64,000 bases of DNA from Eubacterium_U album (GTDB taxonomy: Bacteria > Bacillota > Clostridia > Lachnospirales > Lachnospiraceae). Within the stretch, counting starts at the first letter, position 1; the number at the start of each line of letters is the position of its first letter. The stretch covers positions 186,001 to 250,000 of the forward strand of contig NZ_JAODBU010000003.1 of NCBI RefSeq assembly GCF_025336545.1. Direction: 5' to 3'. The translations under genes were made by a program, and so were the position numbers. The notes below the pieces were generated by a model, which was not told where the DNA came from, searched no databases, and saw nothing but the letters and a program-made list of their open reading frames with translations. Below are positions 35,007 through 43,382 of this stretch, in pieces.

Positions 35007-35350
35007 AATTAGTAACGGTAATTGTAGGAGTTTTATTATTTGCACTGGCTACAATGATTATTTATGGTTGGGGAATAGTAAAACAGAAAAATGAGTCACA
35101 GGATTTAATGAATCTTTTATTTAGCAAAGGTGAAAGTAAAGTAAAAAAATACTTAAAAAATCATGAGTACATTACAATAACAGATGTTGAAAAGTTAAGC
35201 GAAAATTTAGAAGCAAAACAGATATTTTCACCTAATAAAATAGTTGTAAAAGATAAGAAAGATTATGCAAAACAGCTTATGAATTATATGGTAAAAACAG
35301 GTCAGGTTGAAACAGAAGGAAACAGATATAAAAAGATAGGAAAACATTAA
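35003..35350 (+). CDS. Small membrane-anchored protein of unknown function
   Basis: 115 residues with one N-terminal membrane segment (VTVIVGVLLFALATMIIYGWG) and a soluble, charged C-terminal part likely to be helical. The family is not recognised. It overlaps the PqqD-like gene (ATGA), so the two are translated together and probably work together. Confidence 0.7.
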   Translation: MKLVTVIVGVLLFALATMIIYGWGIVKQKNESQDLMNLLFSKGESKVKKYLKNHEYITITDVEKLSENLEAKQIFSPNKIVVKDKKDYAKQLMNYMVKTGQVETEGNRYKKIGKH

Positions 35351-35499
35351 GACTTTGTGCTTATGTTATAATATGATGTTGGGGGCAAAAGCCCTTGACT
35401 TTGATGCCTATGTATTGTTAAAAATGTTAATGAAAAGCAGTTGAATTTGTGAAAATGTTAATAATATTAAAAATATCTCGAAATACTTTAAATTGTATT

Positions 35500-35528
35500 T
35501 TGTAATAGCATATTTTATATGGTATACT
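35500..35528 (+). promoter_or_regulatory. Promoter of the 35590 gene
   Basis: TTGTAA (35500-35505), 17-base spacer, TATACT (35523-35528). The region 35351-35499 otherwise holds only a short GGGC-AAAA-GCCC hairpin (35382-35393). Confidence 0.5.
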
Positions 35529-35589
35529 AAAGTATAAAAGTAAAAATACACGAATTAAGTGCTATATATGTACAGAGGAGGGTGTATCA

Positions 35590-37086
35590 ATGGGATACGA
35601 AGAGTTGCAGGTGCGATGGATGTATTCAAAATTACCTGAAACTAAAGCAGAAGTTTTGAAACCACTATTACCACCTGAAAGTATATTACTAAACGTTGTT
35701 CTACAAAGAGGACGTTGGGACGAGTATGGTATATTGATGACAATAGATGCGACCTGTAAGGGAACCGCAGGATATCATGCAGCTTCGTTTTTTAAAGATT
35801 TTATTGTTATAACTGATGCCGGCATGAATCAGGAAAGAACTTTTGGTACAGGAAAGGTAAGAGGAATTATTCCTTATATAACTATAGAGAGATATGAAAT
35901 TGCAAGTAATCAGATAAGTGAAGATTATACTGAATACTTTCTTGTTTTTTATATGAAAGACAAGAGAGAAAAGTTTTCATTCAGATTATTTGAAAAGAGA
36001 AAATATGATGATAACTTTAATTATCCATGGGAATTTACACCAAAAATGAACGGACGTGATATTAATTTCTATGACAAGGTAATGAAAGAAGTAATGGCAG
36101 ACCCAATAGATTATGAAAGCAGGGCACATCTACTTTTGAAAGTAATGGGAATGCGTGAAGAAGGATTTACAAGAAAGTTCTTCGAACAGGAAATGGGTAA
36201 GTCGGAAGAGGAATTTTGGAAATCAGTTATGAAATTCCTTCAGGCTGAAAAAGAGGCCGGAAATAAAGAATTTGGAAATATTTATGATGAATACTCTAAG
36301 ATAAGGGATGAGTCACAGAATTCAATTATAGAATTTAACAGAAGTATTAAGGAAAATCATCTTAGAGTAAAGAATATTGAAGAAGAAATGAGCAGACTTC
36401 AGGCAGAAATTCAGAATCTTGGAAGATTTTCTAAGAATATGAAGAATGAGAAACTTAAGCAATTAAGTGTAGACATGCAGATGATGCCTGAAATTACAAG
36501 AGAAAACGATGAGTTAAAGAGACAGATTGCAGAACTTAATGATAAAATTTATTCTGTAAGAAAGACTAAGCTTATTCAGGTATTTGAAACATTAGCTGCT
36601 GACGATGGAAATGACAAGGTTATTAATTGTGTATCAAATCTTATAAAAGCAACAGGAAAGATTTCTATTGAAGATTTGATATTTATAATAGACATGCTTG
36701 ATTGGAAACATTATCCGCCAACAGAAACTGAGGCAAGAGCAGAGCTTACACCGCTTATTGCACAGGGCAAAGCAGTATATGAAAATGGTATTGTATATGA
36801 TAAGTCAAGCATTGATGAATCATTACTTGAAGAAATTGAAGCAAGAAAAGATGAAATAGCTCAGGAAACATTTGACAGTTGTAGAGATAAGATTTATGAC
36901 ACAATATGTGCGCAGGTTATTAAGAGCAGAGTTGTAAGACGTCAGGCAATGGAAGATATGCTTAACCGTGAAATGATGGGCTCAATAGAATGTTTATCTG
37001 AGAAGTTTAATCAGGAAATTATTGATATGCTTATCAATAATGGCGTAATGAAAGATATGAATAAAATTTTTGTTGCATTAAAATAG
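35590..37086 (+). CDS. Coiled-coil protein of unknown function
   Basis: 498 residues, soluble. About 1-180 form a globular region with a beta-rich start (ILLNVVLQRGRWDEYGILMTIDATCKGTAGYHAASFFKDFIVITDAG). About 225-335 are strongly charged helical coiled coil (NEKLKQLSVDMQMMPEITRENDELKRQIAELND). About 340-498 form a second alpha/beta region. No motif is recognised. GAGGAGGG precedes the ATG and the promoter is clear, so it is a real gene; the YqeY gene follows by 22 bases. Function cannot be stated. Confidence 0.65.
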   Translation: MGYEELQVRWMYSKLPETKAEVLKPLLPPESILLNVVLQRGRWDEYGILMTIDATCKGTAGYHAASFFKDFIVITDAGMNQERTFGTGKVRGIIPYITIERYEIASNQISEDYTEYFLVFYMKDKREKFSFRLFEKRKYDDNFNYPWEFTPKMNGRDINFYDKVMKEVMADPIDYESRAHLLLKVMGMREEGFTRKFFEQEMGKSEEEFWKSVMKFLQAEKEAGNKEFGNIYDEYSKIRDESQNSIIEFNRSIKENHLRVKNIEEEMSRLQAEIQNLGRFSKNMKNEKLKQLSVDMQMMPEITRENDELKRQIAELNDKIYSVRKTKLIQVFETLAADDGNDKVINCVSNLIKATGKISIEDLIFIIDMLDWKHYPPTETEARAELTPLIAQGKAVYENGIVYDKSSIDESLLEEIEARKDEIAQETFDSCRDKIYDTICAQVIKSRVVRRQAMEDMLNREMMGSIECLSEKFNQEIIDMLINNGVMKDMNKIFVALK

Positions 37087-37108
37087 CAACTGGAAAGAAG
37101 GCATATAA

Positions 37109-37546
37109 ATGGACATTAAAACATTACAAAAAGACATGATTGCAGCTATGAAGAACAAAGACAAACCAAGAAAAGAATCAATTTCAGCACTTATTCAGGC
37201 TGTAAAGAAAATGGCTATTGATGAAGGATGCCGAGATGACATTCCAACAGAAATGGTTGACAGAGTAATTTTAAAGGAAATGAAAACTGTAAAAGAGCAG
37301 ATTGATTCATGTCCGGCAGACAGAACAGATTTAAAAGATGAATATCAGGCAAGATACGATGTGTTTAGTGAATACGCTCCACAGCTTATGTCAGCAGAAG
37401 AAGTTGAAGCAATCTTAAAAGAAAAATTTGCAGATGTTCTTGCTACAAAGAATAAAGGTATGATTATGAAAACAGTTATGCCTGAATTTAAAGGTAAGGC
37501 AGATGGTAAGGTGATTAACCAGACGGTAGCAAAGCTTTGCCAGTAG
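37109..37546 (+). CDS. yqeY: GatB/YqeY domain protein
   Basis: 145-residue protein matching the YqeY family (MKNKDKPRKESISALIQAVKKMAIDEG; IMKTVMPEFKGKADGKVINQTVAKL at the C-terminus). The domain also occurs at the C-terminus of GatB, where it helps bind tRNA for Asn/Gln transamidation. The stand-alone role is not settled. AAGAAGG lies before the ATG. A bidirectional terminator follows. Confidence 0.9.
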   Translation: MDIKTLQKDMIAAMKNKDKPRKESISALIQAVKKMAIDEGCRDDIPTEMVDRVILKEMKTVKEQIDSCPADRTDLKDEYQARYDVFSEYAPQLMSAEEVEAILKEKFADVLATKNKGMIMKTVMPEFKGKADGKVINQTVAKLCQ

Positions 37547-37569
37547 ATTAAATCTTAAAATAAATATAA

Positions 37570-37629
37570 AAAAATAAAAGCATCACAAATATGACAATTG
37601 ATTAGTCGGATTTGTGATGCTTTTATTTT
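37570..37629. terminator. Bidirectional terminator between yqeY and the Flp pilin gene
   Basis: AAAATAAAAGCATCACAAAT pairs with ATTTGTGATGCTTTTATTTT, a 20-base perfect stem. Confidence 0.95.
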
Positions 37630-37803
37630 TTATGGTGTTGAGTTATTGCTGTTCGGGATATCGAAGTTGTAAAAGGTCTCAATGCGCTTACCAAAAATCT
37701 GGAGACCTGCAAAAACGATAACGGCTACTAATATTAACAGTAGTCCATATTCAACAAGACCTTGTCCATCTTCATCAAAAATAAAGTCTAGAATATTATT
37801 CAT
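37630..37803 (-). CDS. Flp/Fap-type pilin, orphan
   Basis: 57 residues: MNNILDFIFDEDGQGLVEYG, then a hydrophobic helix LLLILVAVIVFAGLQIF and a short polar C-terminus. GQGLVEYGLLLILVA is the Flp-pilin motif, with processing expected after the Gly and the Glu at +5 (LVEYG). On the minus strand it has AGGGG as ribosome site seven bases before its ATG. No tad/flp assembly genes are in the window. It would need a prepilin peptidase encoded elsewhere. Alternatively it could be an isolated membrane peptide in a Tad-type secretion locus lost from this site. Confidence 0.85.
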   Translation of the reverse strand: MNNILDFIFDEDGQGLVEYGLLLILVAVIVFAGLQIFGKRIETFYNFDIPNSNNSTP

Positions 37804-37968
37804 GTTAAAACCCCTTTTCTATTGAAAATTTACCTAATACTATAATATAATAACGTTTCATTTTTTACAATAAATATAGTGAATAAAAATGTATTTATTG
37901 ATGTTTTATGCTAAAATTAGTAGAATATTTAAGAGATAAAATATAGCAAAATAGAAGGATTAAATGCA

Positions 37969-38949
37969 ATGAAAAATAATGTGTCTATCAAAGATATTGC
38001 GAAAATGGCAGGGGTATCAATTGCAACGGTATCGAGAGTAATTAATAAAAGTGGAAAAGTGGCAAAGGAAACGGAAGAAAAGATTCTTCAAATTATGAAA
38101 GAAAATAATTATGTTCCAAATTTGTTGGCAAAAGGAATGCGAACTAATAAGGTTACGACCATAGGTATTGTTATACCTGATATTTCAAATGAGTTTTTCA
38201 GCAAGATAGCAAAACAAATTCAGACGTTATTTTTTAATAAAGGTTATGCATCAATTATATGTAATACAAGTGAAGATGATAAAATAGAAAAGCAATGTAT
38301 AGAAATGCTTCAGGCACAGCAGGTAGGAGGCATTATCCATATTGTTTCAGAAAAAGCAAATAAAGAAAACAAAATATTAATTCCTACAGTATATTTAGAT
38401 AGAGAGCCCAAATTTAGTAATAAAAGAAAAGATATGGCGATAATAGAAAGTGATAACTTATCAGGTGGATATATAGCAACAGATGCAATGATAAAGAAAG
38501 GATGTAAAAATATAATTTGCTTAAGCCCTAAAGACGTTGTTTCTACTCATAAAAAAAGATGTCAGGGCTATGCATATGCAATGAATGAGAACGGATTAAA
38601 TCTAAAGATTATAATTGTAGATAATGTGTCTTTAGAAGAAGGATATAATAAAACAAAAGAATATATAAAGAATAATAAAATAGATGGGATTTTTGCAACT
38701 ACAGATATTATAGCAATAGGAGCTATAAAAGCTATAAAAGAAGCAGGATTTAAAATACCGGAAAATGTAAAAGTATTTGGATATGATGCAAGCAATATGT
38801 CGGAAGTGATAGAAACACCATTGTCAACAATTGTTCAGCCAATTGAAGAGATGACATTGGCAGCAGTAGAAATGTTGGAAAAAAATATGAATGGAGAGAA
38901 GATAAAAGAAAACAGATTGATACTTCCGGTGAAAATAAAAGAAAGATAA
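37969..38949 (+). CDS. LacI-family transcriptional regulator of the sugar region
   Basis: N-terminal helix-turn-helix (SIKDIAKMAGVSIATVSRVINKSGKVAKETEEKILQIMKE) and a periplasmic-binding-protein-like sensor domain of about 260 residues. Length 326 is typical. Its likely targets are the two identical-type palindromes at 39078 and 39126, directly downstream, because they match the LacI-family core AAACG-TTT. Effector presumably allose-, allulose- or ribose-related, given the genes downstream. A terminator follows it at 39034. Confidence 0.92.
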   Translation: MKNNVSIKDIAKMAGVSIATVSRVINKSGKVAKETEEKILQIMKENNYVPNLLAKGMRTNKVTTIGIVIPDISNEFFSKIAKQIQTLFFNKGYASIICNTSEDDKIEKQCIEMLQAQQVGGIIHIVSEKANKENKILIPTVYLDREPKFSNKRKDMAIIESDNLSGGYIATDAMIKKGCKNIICLSPKDVVSTHKKRCQGYAYAMNENGLNLKIIIVDNVSLEEGYNKTKEYIKNNKIDGIFATTDIIAIGAIKAIKEAGFKIPENVKVFGYDASNMSEVIETPLSTIVQPIEEMTLAAVEMLEKNMNGEKIKENRLILPVKIKER

Positions 38950-39033
38950 GTACAGGTTAGATATTATTTTTAATAAAAATATGGTAAAAAAGAACACGTT
39001 ATAAATAAAAAATAGAATTAAAACGATTTTAAT

Positions 39034-39063
39034 AAAAAAGGAGTTAATGTTTAGCTCCTTTTA
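39034..39063 (+). terminator. Terminator after the LacI gene
   Basis: AAAAAGGAG faces CTCCTTTT around TTAATGTTTAG. Confidence 0.8.
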
Positions 39064-39064
39064 C

Positions 39065-39093
39065 TTGACAAGAAAAATGTAAACGTTTACACT
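39065..39093 (+). promoter_or_regulatory. Promoter of the alsE-alsK unit
   Basis: TTGACA (39065-39070), 17-base spacer, TACACT (39088-39093). The first operator lies within the spacer. Confidence 0.7.
39078..39091. promoter_or_regulatory. LacI-family operator 1
   Basis: TGTAAACGTTTACA, perfect 14-base palindrome with central CG, in the spacer and -10 of the promoter. Confidence 0.8.
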
Positions 39094-39125
39094 AATGATA
39101 ACATAAGAAAAAAATTTATACAAAA

Positions 39126-39139
39126 TGTAAACGCTTACA
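39126..39139. promoter_or_regulatory. LacI-family operator 2
   Basis: TGTAAACGCTTACA, one mismatch from a perfect palindrome, 48 bases from operator 1 by centre, consistent with cooperative binding. Confidence 0.75.
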
Positions 39140-39235
39140 TAAGATAAGAACTTAAAAATAAAAAGGTAATATGAAAAGCAATTCAAGAAAATATTTAAAG
39201 TTAATTGAATTGCAGAGTGCAGAAAGGAGAATACA

Positions 39236-39886
39236 ATGGAAAAGTTATTATGTCCATCAATGATGTGCGCAAATTATGGAAATTTAAGTGAAGAGGTAGA
39301 AAAGTTAGAGAAGGCAGGAGCAGATATATTTCATATAGATATAATGGATGGACAGTTTGTTCCTAATTTTGGAATGGGACTTCAGGATGTGGAGTTTATA
39401 TGCAAAAAAGCAACGATACCTGTAGATGCCCATTTAATGATTGAAAATCCCGGAAGTTATGTTGAAAAATTTGCAAAAATGGGAATAAAAATTATTTATA
39501 TTCATCCAGAATCAGATGTTCATCCGACAAGAACATTACAGTCCATTATAGATGCAGGAGCGACACCAGGGATAGCAATAAATCCGGGAACGGCAGTAGC
39601 AACGATTAAGCCATTATTGCCATTTGTAAAATATGTAATGGTAATGAGTGTAAATCCGGGATTTGCAGGACAAAAATATATCAGCTCTGTTGATGAAAAA
39701 ATTAAGGAATTAATTGAATTAAAAGAAAAATATGGATATGAAGTAATGTTAGATGGAGCATGTTCTCCGGAAAGAGTAGAAACATTATCTAAGATGGGTG
39801 TAAAAGGATTTATACTTGGAACATCAGCTTTATTTGGAAAGGGAAAACCATATAAAGAACTTTTAGATGGATTAAGAGCATTATAG
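39236..39886 (+). CDS. alsE: Allulose-6-phosphate 3-epimerase (AlsE-like)
   Basis: TIM-barrel of the ribulose-phosphate 3-epimerase family (metal ligands in HIDIMDG, DAHLM, DGACS). The start CPSMMCANYG and the end GTSALFG match E. coli AlsE (SLMC, GTSGLF) better than Rpe, whose start is PSILSAD. It converts allulose-6-phosphate to fructose-6-phosphate. Length 216 fits. AAAGGAG before the ATG. First gene after the operator pair, followed by the kinase gene. Confidence 0.8.
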   Translation: MEKLLCPSMMCANYGNLSEEVEKLEKAGADIFHIDIMDGQFVPNFGMGLQDVEFICKKATIPVDAHLMIENPGSYVEKFAKMGIKIIYIHPESDVHPTRTLQSIIDAGATPGIAINPGTAVATIKPLLPFVKYVMVMSVNPGFAGQKYISSVDEKIKELIELKEKYGYEVMLDGACSPERVETLSKMGVKGFILGTSALFGKGKPYKELLDGLRAL

Positions 39887-40011
39887 AATATGCGAAATTT
39901 GCATGACATCATATAGATGAAAAGAAAACGTATTAAGTTTATTTGGCAAAATGACACAGATAATTGATTGCCTGGTAGAGTGGTTAATGTGTATTAATAG
40001 GAGAAAACAAA

Positions 40012-40902
40012 ATGAGTGTAATAGGAATAGATATCGGAGGAACAAATATCCGAATAGGTCATGATTGTAATGGTAAACTCAAGGATTTTGTTAAAATATC
40101 CACTAAGGAAAATTTAAAAGAAGGAAAAATAGTAGAGTGTTTAGCTAATATAATAAAAAAATATATAGGTGAATATTGCAAGGATGAAGAGATACAGCAG
40201 ATAGCAATAGGTATACCTGCAACTTTGAGTGCTGATCGAAAAGAAATTTTGCAGGTTCCCAATATAAAAGGAATGAATAACATAAGACTGGGAGAGGAAT
40301 TGGAGAAAGTTCTTGGAATTAAAGTGGCACTGGAGAGAGATGTTCATATGCTTTATTTTTGGGATAAATATGAGCAAAAAATTGCAGATGATGGAATTGG
40401 AATAGGAATATATATTGGTACAGGAGTTGGAAATGCAATATTCATAAATGGTAAACCTCTTGCAGGAAAAGATGGAGCAGCGGGCGAATTGGGACATATA
40501 CCAATGATTGGAGGAAAAGAACAGTGCGGATGTGGAAATCTTGGATGCTCTGAATGTTATGCTTCAGGATGGAAACTTGTACAAATTAAAGATAAATGTT
40601 TTCCTGAAACAACTATGAATGAATTATTTGTAAAACATAGCAATAGTCATATATTACGTGAGTATGTAGATGCCATAGCTTGTGTGGCTTGCAGTGAAAT
40701 AAATATATTAAATCCGGATTCCATAATATTTGGTGGTGGTGTAATTAATATGAAAGGGTTCCCAAAAGAACTTTTGGAAGAAAGATTGTATGTTCATGCA
40801 AGAAAACCATATCCGGCAGAGAATCTGGATATTAAATATTCTGTAGATAAACCTGATAATGGAGTAAAGGGTGCAATAATTTTTGCAAAAACTTTAATAT
40901 AA
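40012..40902 (+). CDS. alsK: D-allose kinase (AlsK-like ROK family)
   Basis: ROK kinase with ATP motif GIDIGGTNIR, zinc/ROK signature (GELGHIPMIGGKEQCGCGNLGCSECYASG) with the three-Cys CGCGNLGC cluster, and sugar site ERDVHMLYFWD. Segments parallel E. coli AlsK over the length (for example IPATLSADRKEILQVPNI against IPALVSKDKRTIISTPNL from memory of that protein; IGTGVGNAIFINGKPLAG). It would phosphorylate D-allose to allose-6-phosphate. AGGAGAA precedes the ATG. Ends before a terminator at 40926. Confidence 0.8.
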   Translation: MSVIGIDIGGTNIRIGHDCNGKLKDFVKISTKENLKEGKIVECLANIIKKYIGEYCKDEEIQQIAIGIPATLSADRKEILQVPNIKGMNNIRLGEELEKVLGIKVALERDVHMLYFWDKYEQKIADDGIGIGIYIGTGVGNAIFINGKPLAGKDGAAGELGHIPMIGGKEQCGCGNLGCSECYASGWKLVQIKDKCFPETTMNELFVKHSNSHILREYVDAIACVACSEINILNPDSIIFGGGVINMKGFPKELLEERLYVHARKPYPAENLDIKYSVDKPDNGVKGAIIFAKTLI

Positions 40903-40925
40903 TTTCAAAAATATTCAAATTGTTG

Positions 40926-40963
40926 AAAAGAGAAATTAGAAATATTCTAGTTTCTCTTTTTTT
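40926..40963 (+). terminator. Terminator after alsK
   Basis: AAAAGAGAAA (40926-40935) faces TTTCTCTTTT (40951-40960) with an inner TAGAA/TTCTA stem, followed by TTTA. Confidence 0.85.
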
Positions 40964-41074
40964 ACTGTAAAATTAGTCTAAACTAACTTAAGAATATTTG
41001 GTAATAATTTCTAAAAAGAAAAAGGATGCTAAATTTAAATGAAAGAAAATGAAACGTTTTTAATTAGAAAAAAT

Positions 41075-41089
41075 TGTGCATAATGCACA
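41075..41089. promoter_or_regulatory. Palindromic operator-like site before the transport unit
   Basis: TGTGCATAATGCACA is a perfect 7-1-7 palindrome. A nearby TGAAACGTTTTTA (41050-41062) resembles a degenerate LacI/CcpA site. Both lie upstream of the promoter at 41138. Confidence 0.6.
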
Positions 41090-41137
41090 TAATATCGAGC
41101 CAATAATTGTAATAATAGTTGAAAATGATGAAAGATA

Positions 41138-41166
41138 TTGACAAAAAAAGGCAAAAGACATACAAT
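41138..41166 (+). promoter_or_regulatory. Promoter of the sugar transport unit
   Basis: TTGACA (41138-41143), 17-base spacer, TACAAT (41161-41166). Confidence 0.7.
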
Positions 41167-41227
41167 TATGACAAGAGATGAAAATAAATGAAAACAAATG
41201 ACATAAAAATAAAGAAAGGATGAGCAT

Positions 41228-42148
41228 ATGAATTACGCAGGAAGATTTAATTCTTTTATTTTAAAAGGTCAAAATGTATTTGATGCAATTAAAGCGTATC
41301 ATGAAATGGATGGAATTACTCATTTAGAGTTTAACTATCCGGAACATTTTGAAGGATATGATTTAGAAGAAATTAAAAAAGCAATGGGTGATTTAAAGGT
41401 AAACGGTTTAGCAGTTCGTTGGAGAAATGATTTTACAAACGGTGATTTAACTAATCCTGATCCAGAGCTTAGAGAAAGAGCAATAAGGTATTGCAAAGAG
41501 GCAACAGATATTTGTAGAGAACTTGGAGGAACCTACATTACATTATGGTTGGAAAACGATGGTTTTGATTATGCGTTTCAGGTTGATTACGAAGAAGCAT
41601 GGAAACAGATGATAGATGCATTCAGAGAAATAGCAGACTATGGACCGGATATGAAGTACAGCATAGAATATAAACCGTTTGAACCGAGAAACTTCTCAAT
41701 GGTTGACAGTACAGGAATGACATTACTTCTTATTAAAGAAATTGATAAACCAAATGTTGGATGTACATTAGATTTTTGCCATATGTTAATGAAGAGAGAC
41801 TCCCCGGCATATGGACTTGCACTTGCAGCAAGTATGGGAAAACTTTACGGATTGCATATGAATGACGGATATTCACAGATGGACAGCGGAATGATATTTG
41901 GTTCAGTTAATATAGCTCATGCAGCAGAATTTATATATTACTTAAAGAAATATAATTATCAGGGAGTTGTATTCTTTGATACATTCCCAATAAGAGAAAA
42001 TGCAAAACTTGAAACACAAGCAAATATTAATTCATTCGAAAAGATTTCTAAGATAGTAGATGAAATCGGAATGGACAGAATAGCCAAAGTAGTATCTAAA
42101 CGTGACGGAGTTGAGGCACAACGCCTTGTTCTGGACATGTTAAAATAA
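41228..42148 (+). CDS. TIM-barrel sugar isomerase/epimerase (xylose isomerase-like fold)
   Basis: 306 residues of the AP endonuclease 2/sugar phosphate isomerase family. Likely metal-binding residues are Glu in YSIEYKP, Asp and His in TLDFCHM, His in LHMNDG, and a further Glu/Asp in FFDTFP. It resembles ketose 3-epimerases and isomerases such as the allulose/tagatose 3-epimerases or rhamnose/allose isomerases; the exact substrate cannot be read. In an allose/allulose cluster an isomerase between D-allose and D-allulose or an allulose 3-epimerase is the most plausible role. Start after AAAGGATG. Confidence 0.7.
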   Translation: MNYAGRFNSFILKGQNVFDAIKAYHEMDGITHLEFNYPEHFEGYDLEEIKKAMGDLKVNGLAVRWRNDFTNGDLTNPDPELRERAIRYCKEATDICRELGGTYITLWLENDGFDYAFQVDYEEAWKQMIDAFREIADYGPDMKYSIEYKPFEPRNFSMVDSTGMTLLLIKEIDKPNVGCTLDFCHMLMKRDSPAYGLALAASMGKLYGLHMNDGYSQMDSGMIFGSVNIAHAAEFIYYLKKYNYQGVVFFDTFPIRENAKLETQANINSFEKISKIVDEIGMDRIAKVVSKRDGVEAQRLVLDMLK

Positions 42149-42183
42149 GGAAAATTAAAGCATAAGAAAAGGAGAAAATGCAA

Positions 42184-43299
42184 ATGAGAAAGAAAATTTT
42201 AGCAACAGCATTAGTTGCAACAATGGTATTTGGTTTAGTAGGATGCGGAAGTGGCTCAGGAGATAGCAGCCAGGCATCAAACAGTGGTTCAGGTTCTTCA
42301 GCAAAAACACAGACAGAAGAATTTAACCCGGACACAGTTGAAGATAGTATGACAATCGAAGAAATTCGTCAGAACTTAGGAGATGAAGTTAAGGTTAAAG
42401 GTGGACTTCAGTTAGGAGCTATCGCAAAATCATTCTCAAATGAATTTTGGCGTAACTTCAAGAATGGTTATGAAGCAGCAGAAAAATCACTTAAAGATGC
42501 AGGAGTTGATGTTAAAATCAAAGTAGACGGAACAACAGATGAAAGTGATGAAATCGGACAGCAGACAATGACAGATAACTTAGTTAACCAGGGATATAAC
42601 GCATTAATGTTAAGCCCAATTTCAGATTCAAACTTAACATCATCAGTTGACAATGCTAAGACAAAGAAGATTCCTACAATCAACGTAAATGACGGTTTAA
42701 TTTCAGCAGCAGATTATTTCGTAGGACCTGATGCTTACCAGAATGGTGAATTGGCAGCTGAATGGGTTTCAAAACAGCTTGGTGACAAAGGCGAAGTTGC
42801 TATCGTAGTAGGTATGGCAAAGGCATTTGCAGCTCGTGAAAGAACAGCAGGATTCAAAGGATGGATTAAGGACAATAACTCAGGACTTAAAGTAGTAGCA
42901 GAACAGAATGCTGACTGGGATAGACAGAAAGCAAAAGAATTAGCAAGCACATGGATTCAGCAGAACCCTGACTTAAAGGCAATCTTCTGTAACAACGATG
43001 ATATGGCTTTAGGTGTTGTTGAAGCAGTAGAAGAAGCAAAAGCAGACATCTTAGTAGTAGGTGTTGACGGTATCGGCGAAGCTTATGATTCAATTAGAGA
43101 AGGCAAGTTAGATGCAACAGTTGACTCATTTGGATACTATATGTCACAGGTTGCTACAGAAGTAACATTACGTGTATTAGCAGGACAGGATATTCCAAGA
43201 GTAACACATACACCACAGGCTCTTATTGATTCAACAAACGTAGACAAAGACGCAGCTGAAATCATTGGATGGACAGATGCTAAATATGTAACTGAATAG
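42184..43299 (+). CDS. alsB: Sugar-binding lipoprotein of the ABC transporter (AlsB/RbsB-like)
   Basis: Type I periplasmic-binding protein with lipobox LVGCGSGSG (Cys about residue 20), Ser/Thr/Gln-rich linker, and RbsB-like fold: GTTDESDEIGQQTMTDNL, ALMLSPISD, NADWDRQKAKELA and NNDDMALGVVEA are family signatures. The ADWDR motif agrees with AlsB and RbsB. ATG 42184 is favoured over 42178 because of spacing from AAAGGAG (42169-42174). Highly biased codon use (acagga..., ctta) and the hairpin after the gene suggest it is the most expressed gene of the unit. Confidence 0.85.
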   Translation: MRKKILATALVATMVFGLVGCGSGSGDSSQASNSGSGSSAKTQTEEFNPDTVEDSMTIEEIRQNLGDEVKVKGGLQLGAIAKSFSNEFWRNFKNGYEAAEKSLKDAGVDVKIKVDGTTDESDEIGQQTMTDNLVNQGYNALMLSPISDSNLTSSVDNAKTKKIPTINVNDGLISAADYFVGPDAYQNGELAAEWVSKQLGDKGEVAIVVGMAKAFAARERTAGFKGWIKDNNSGLKVVAEQNADWDRQKAKELASTWIQQNPDLKAIFCNNDDMALGVVEAVEEAKADILVVGVDGIGEAYDSIREGKLDATVDSFGYYMSQVATEVTLRVLAGQDIPRVTHTPQALIDSTNVDKDAAEIIGWTDAKYVTE

Positions 43300-43332
43300 T
43301 AAAAAATAAAAAGGAACAGTTAGGTTTAGATA

Positions 43333-43360
43333 ATGGGAGAAAGTGAGAACTTTCTCCCAT
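43333..43360 (+). other. Intercistronic hairpin with GAGA tetraloop between binding-protein and ATPase genes
   Basis: ATGGGAGAAAGT (43333-43344), GAGA loop, ACTTTCTCCCAT (43349-43360): 12 perfect pairs and a GNRA-type tetraloop. No T-run follows, so it probably protects the upstream mRNA or lowers expression of the downstream genes. Confidence 0.7.
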
Positions 43361-43382
43361 CTATAAAGAAGGAGGAACTATT

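Noticed and set aside
35382..35420. GGGGGCAAAAGCCCTTGACTTTGATGCC looked like a structured RNA.
   Set aside because: Only one four-base-pair hairpin is visible, with no conserved neighbours in the window.
37850..37968. AACGTTTCA before the LacI gene as an operator.
   Set aside because: Only one half-site is seen, with no matching second half.
39001..39064. Could be a riboswitch between the LacI gene and alsE.
   Set aside because: The only structure is a simple terminator hairpin; the promoter for alsE lies after it.
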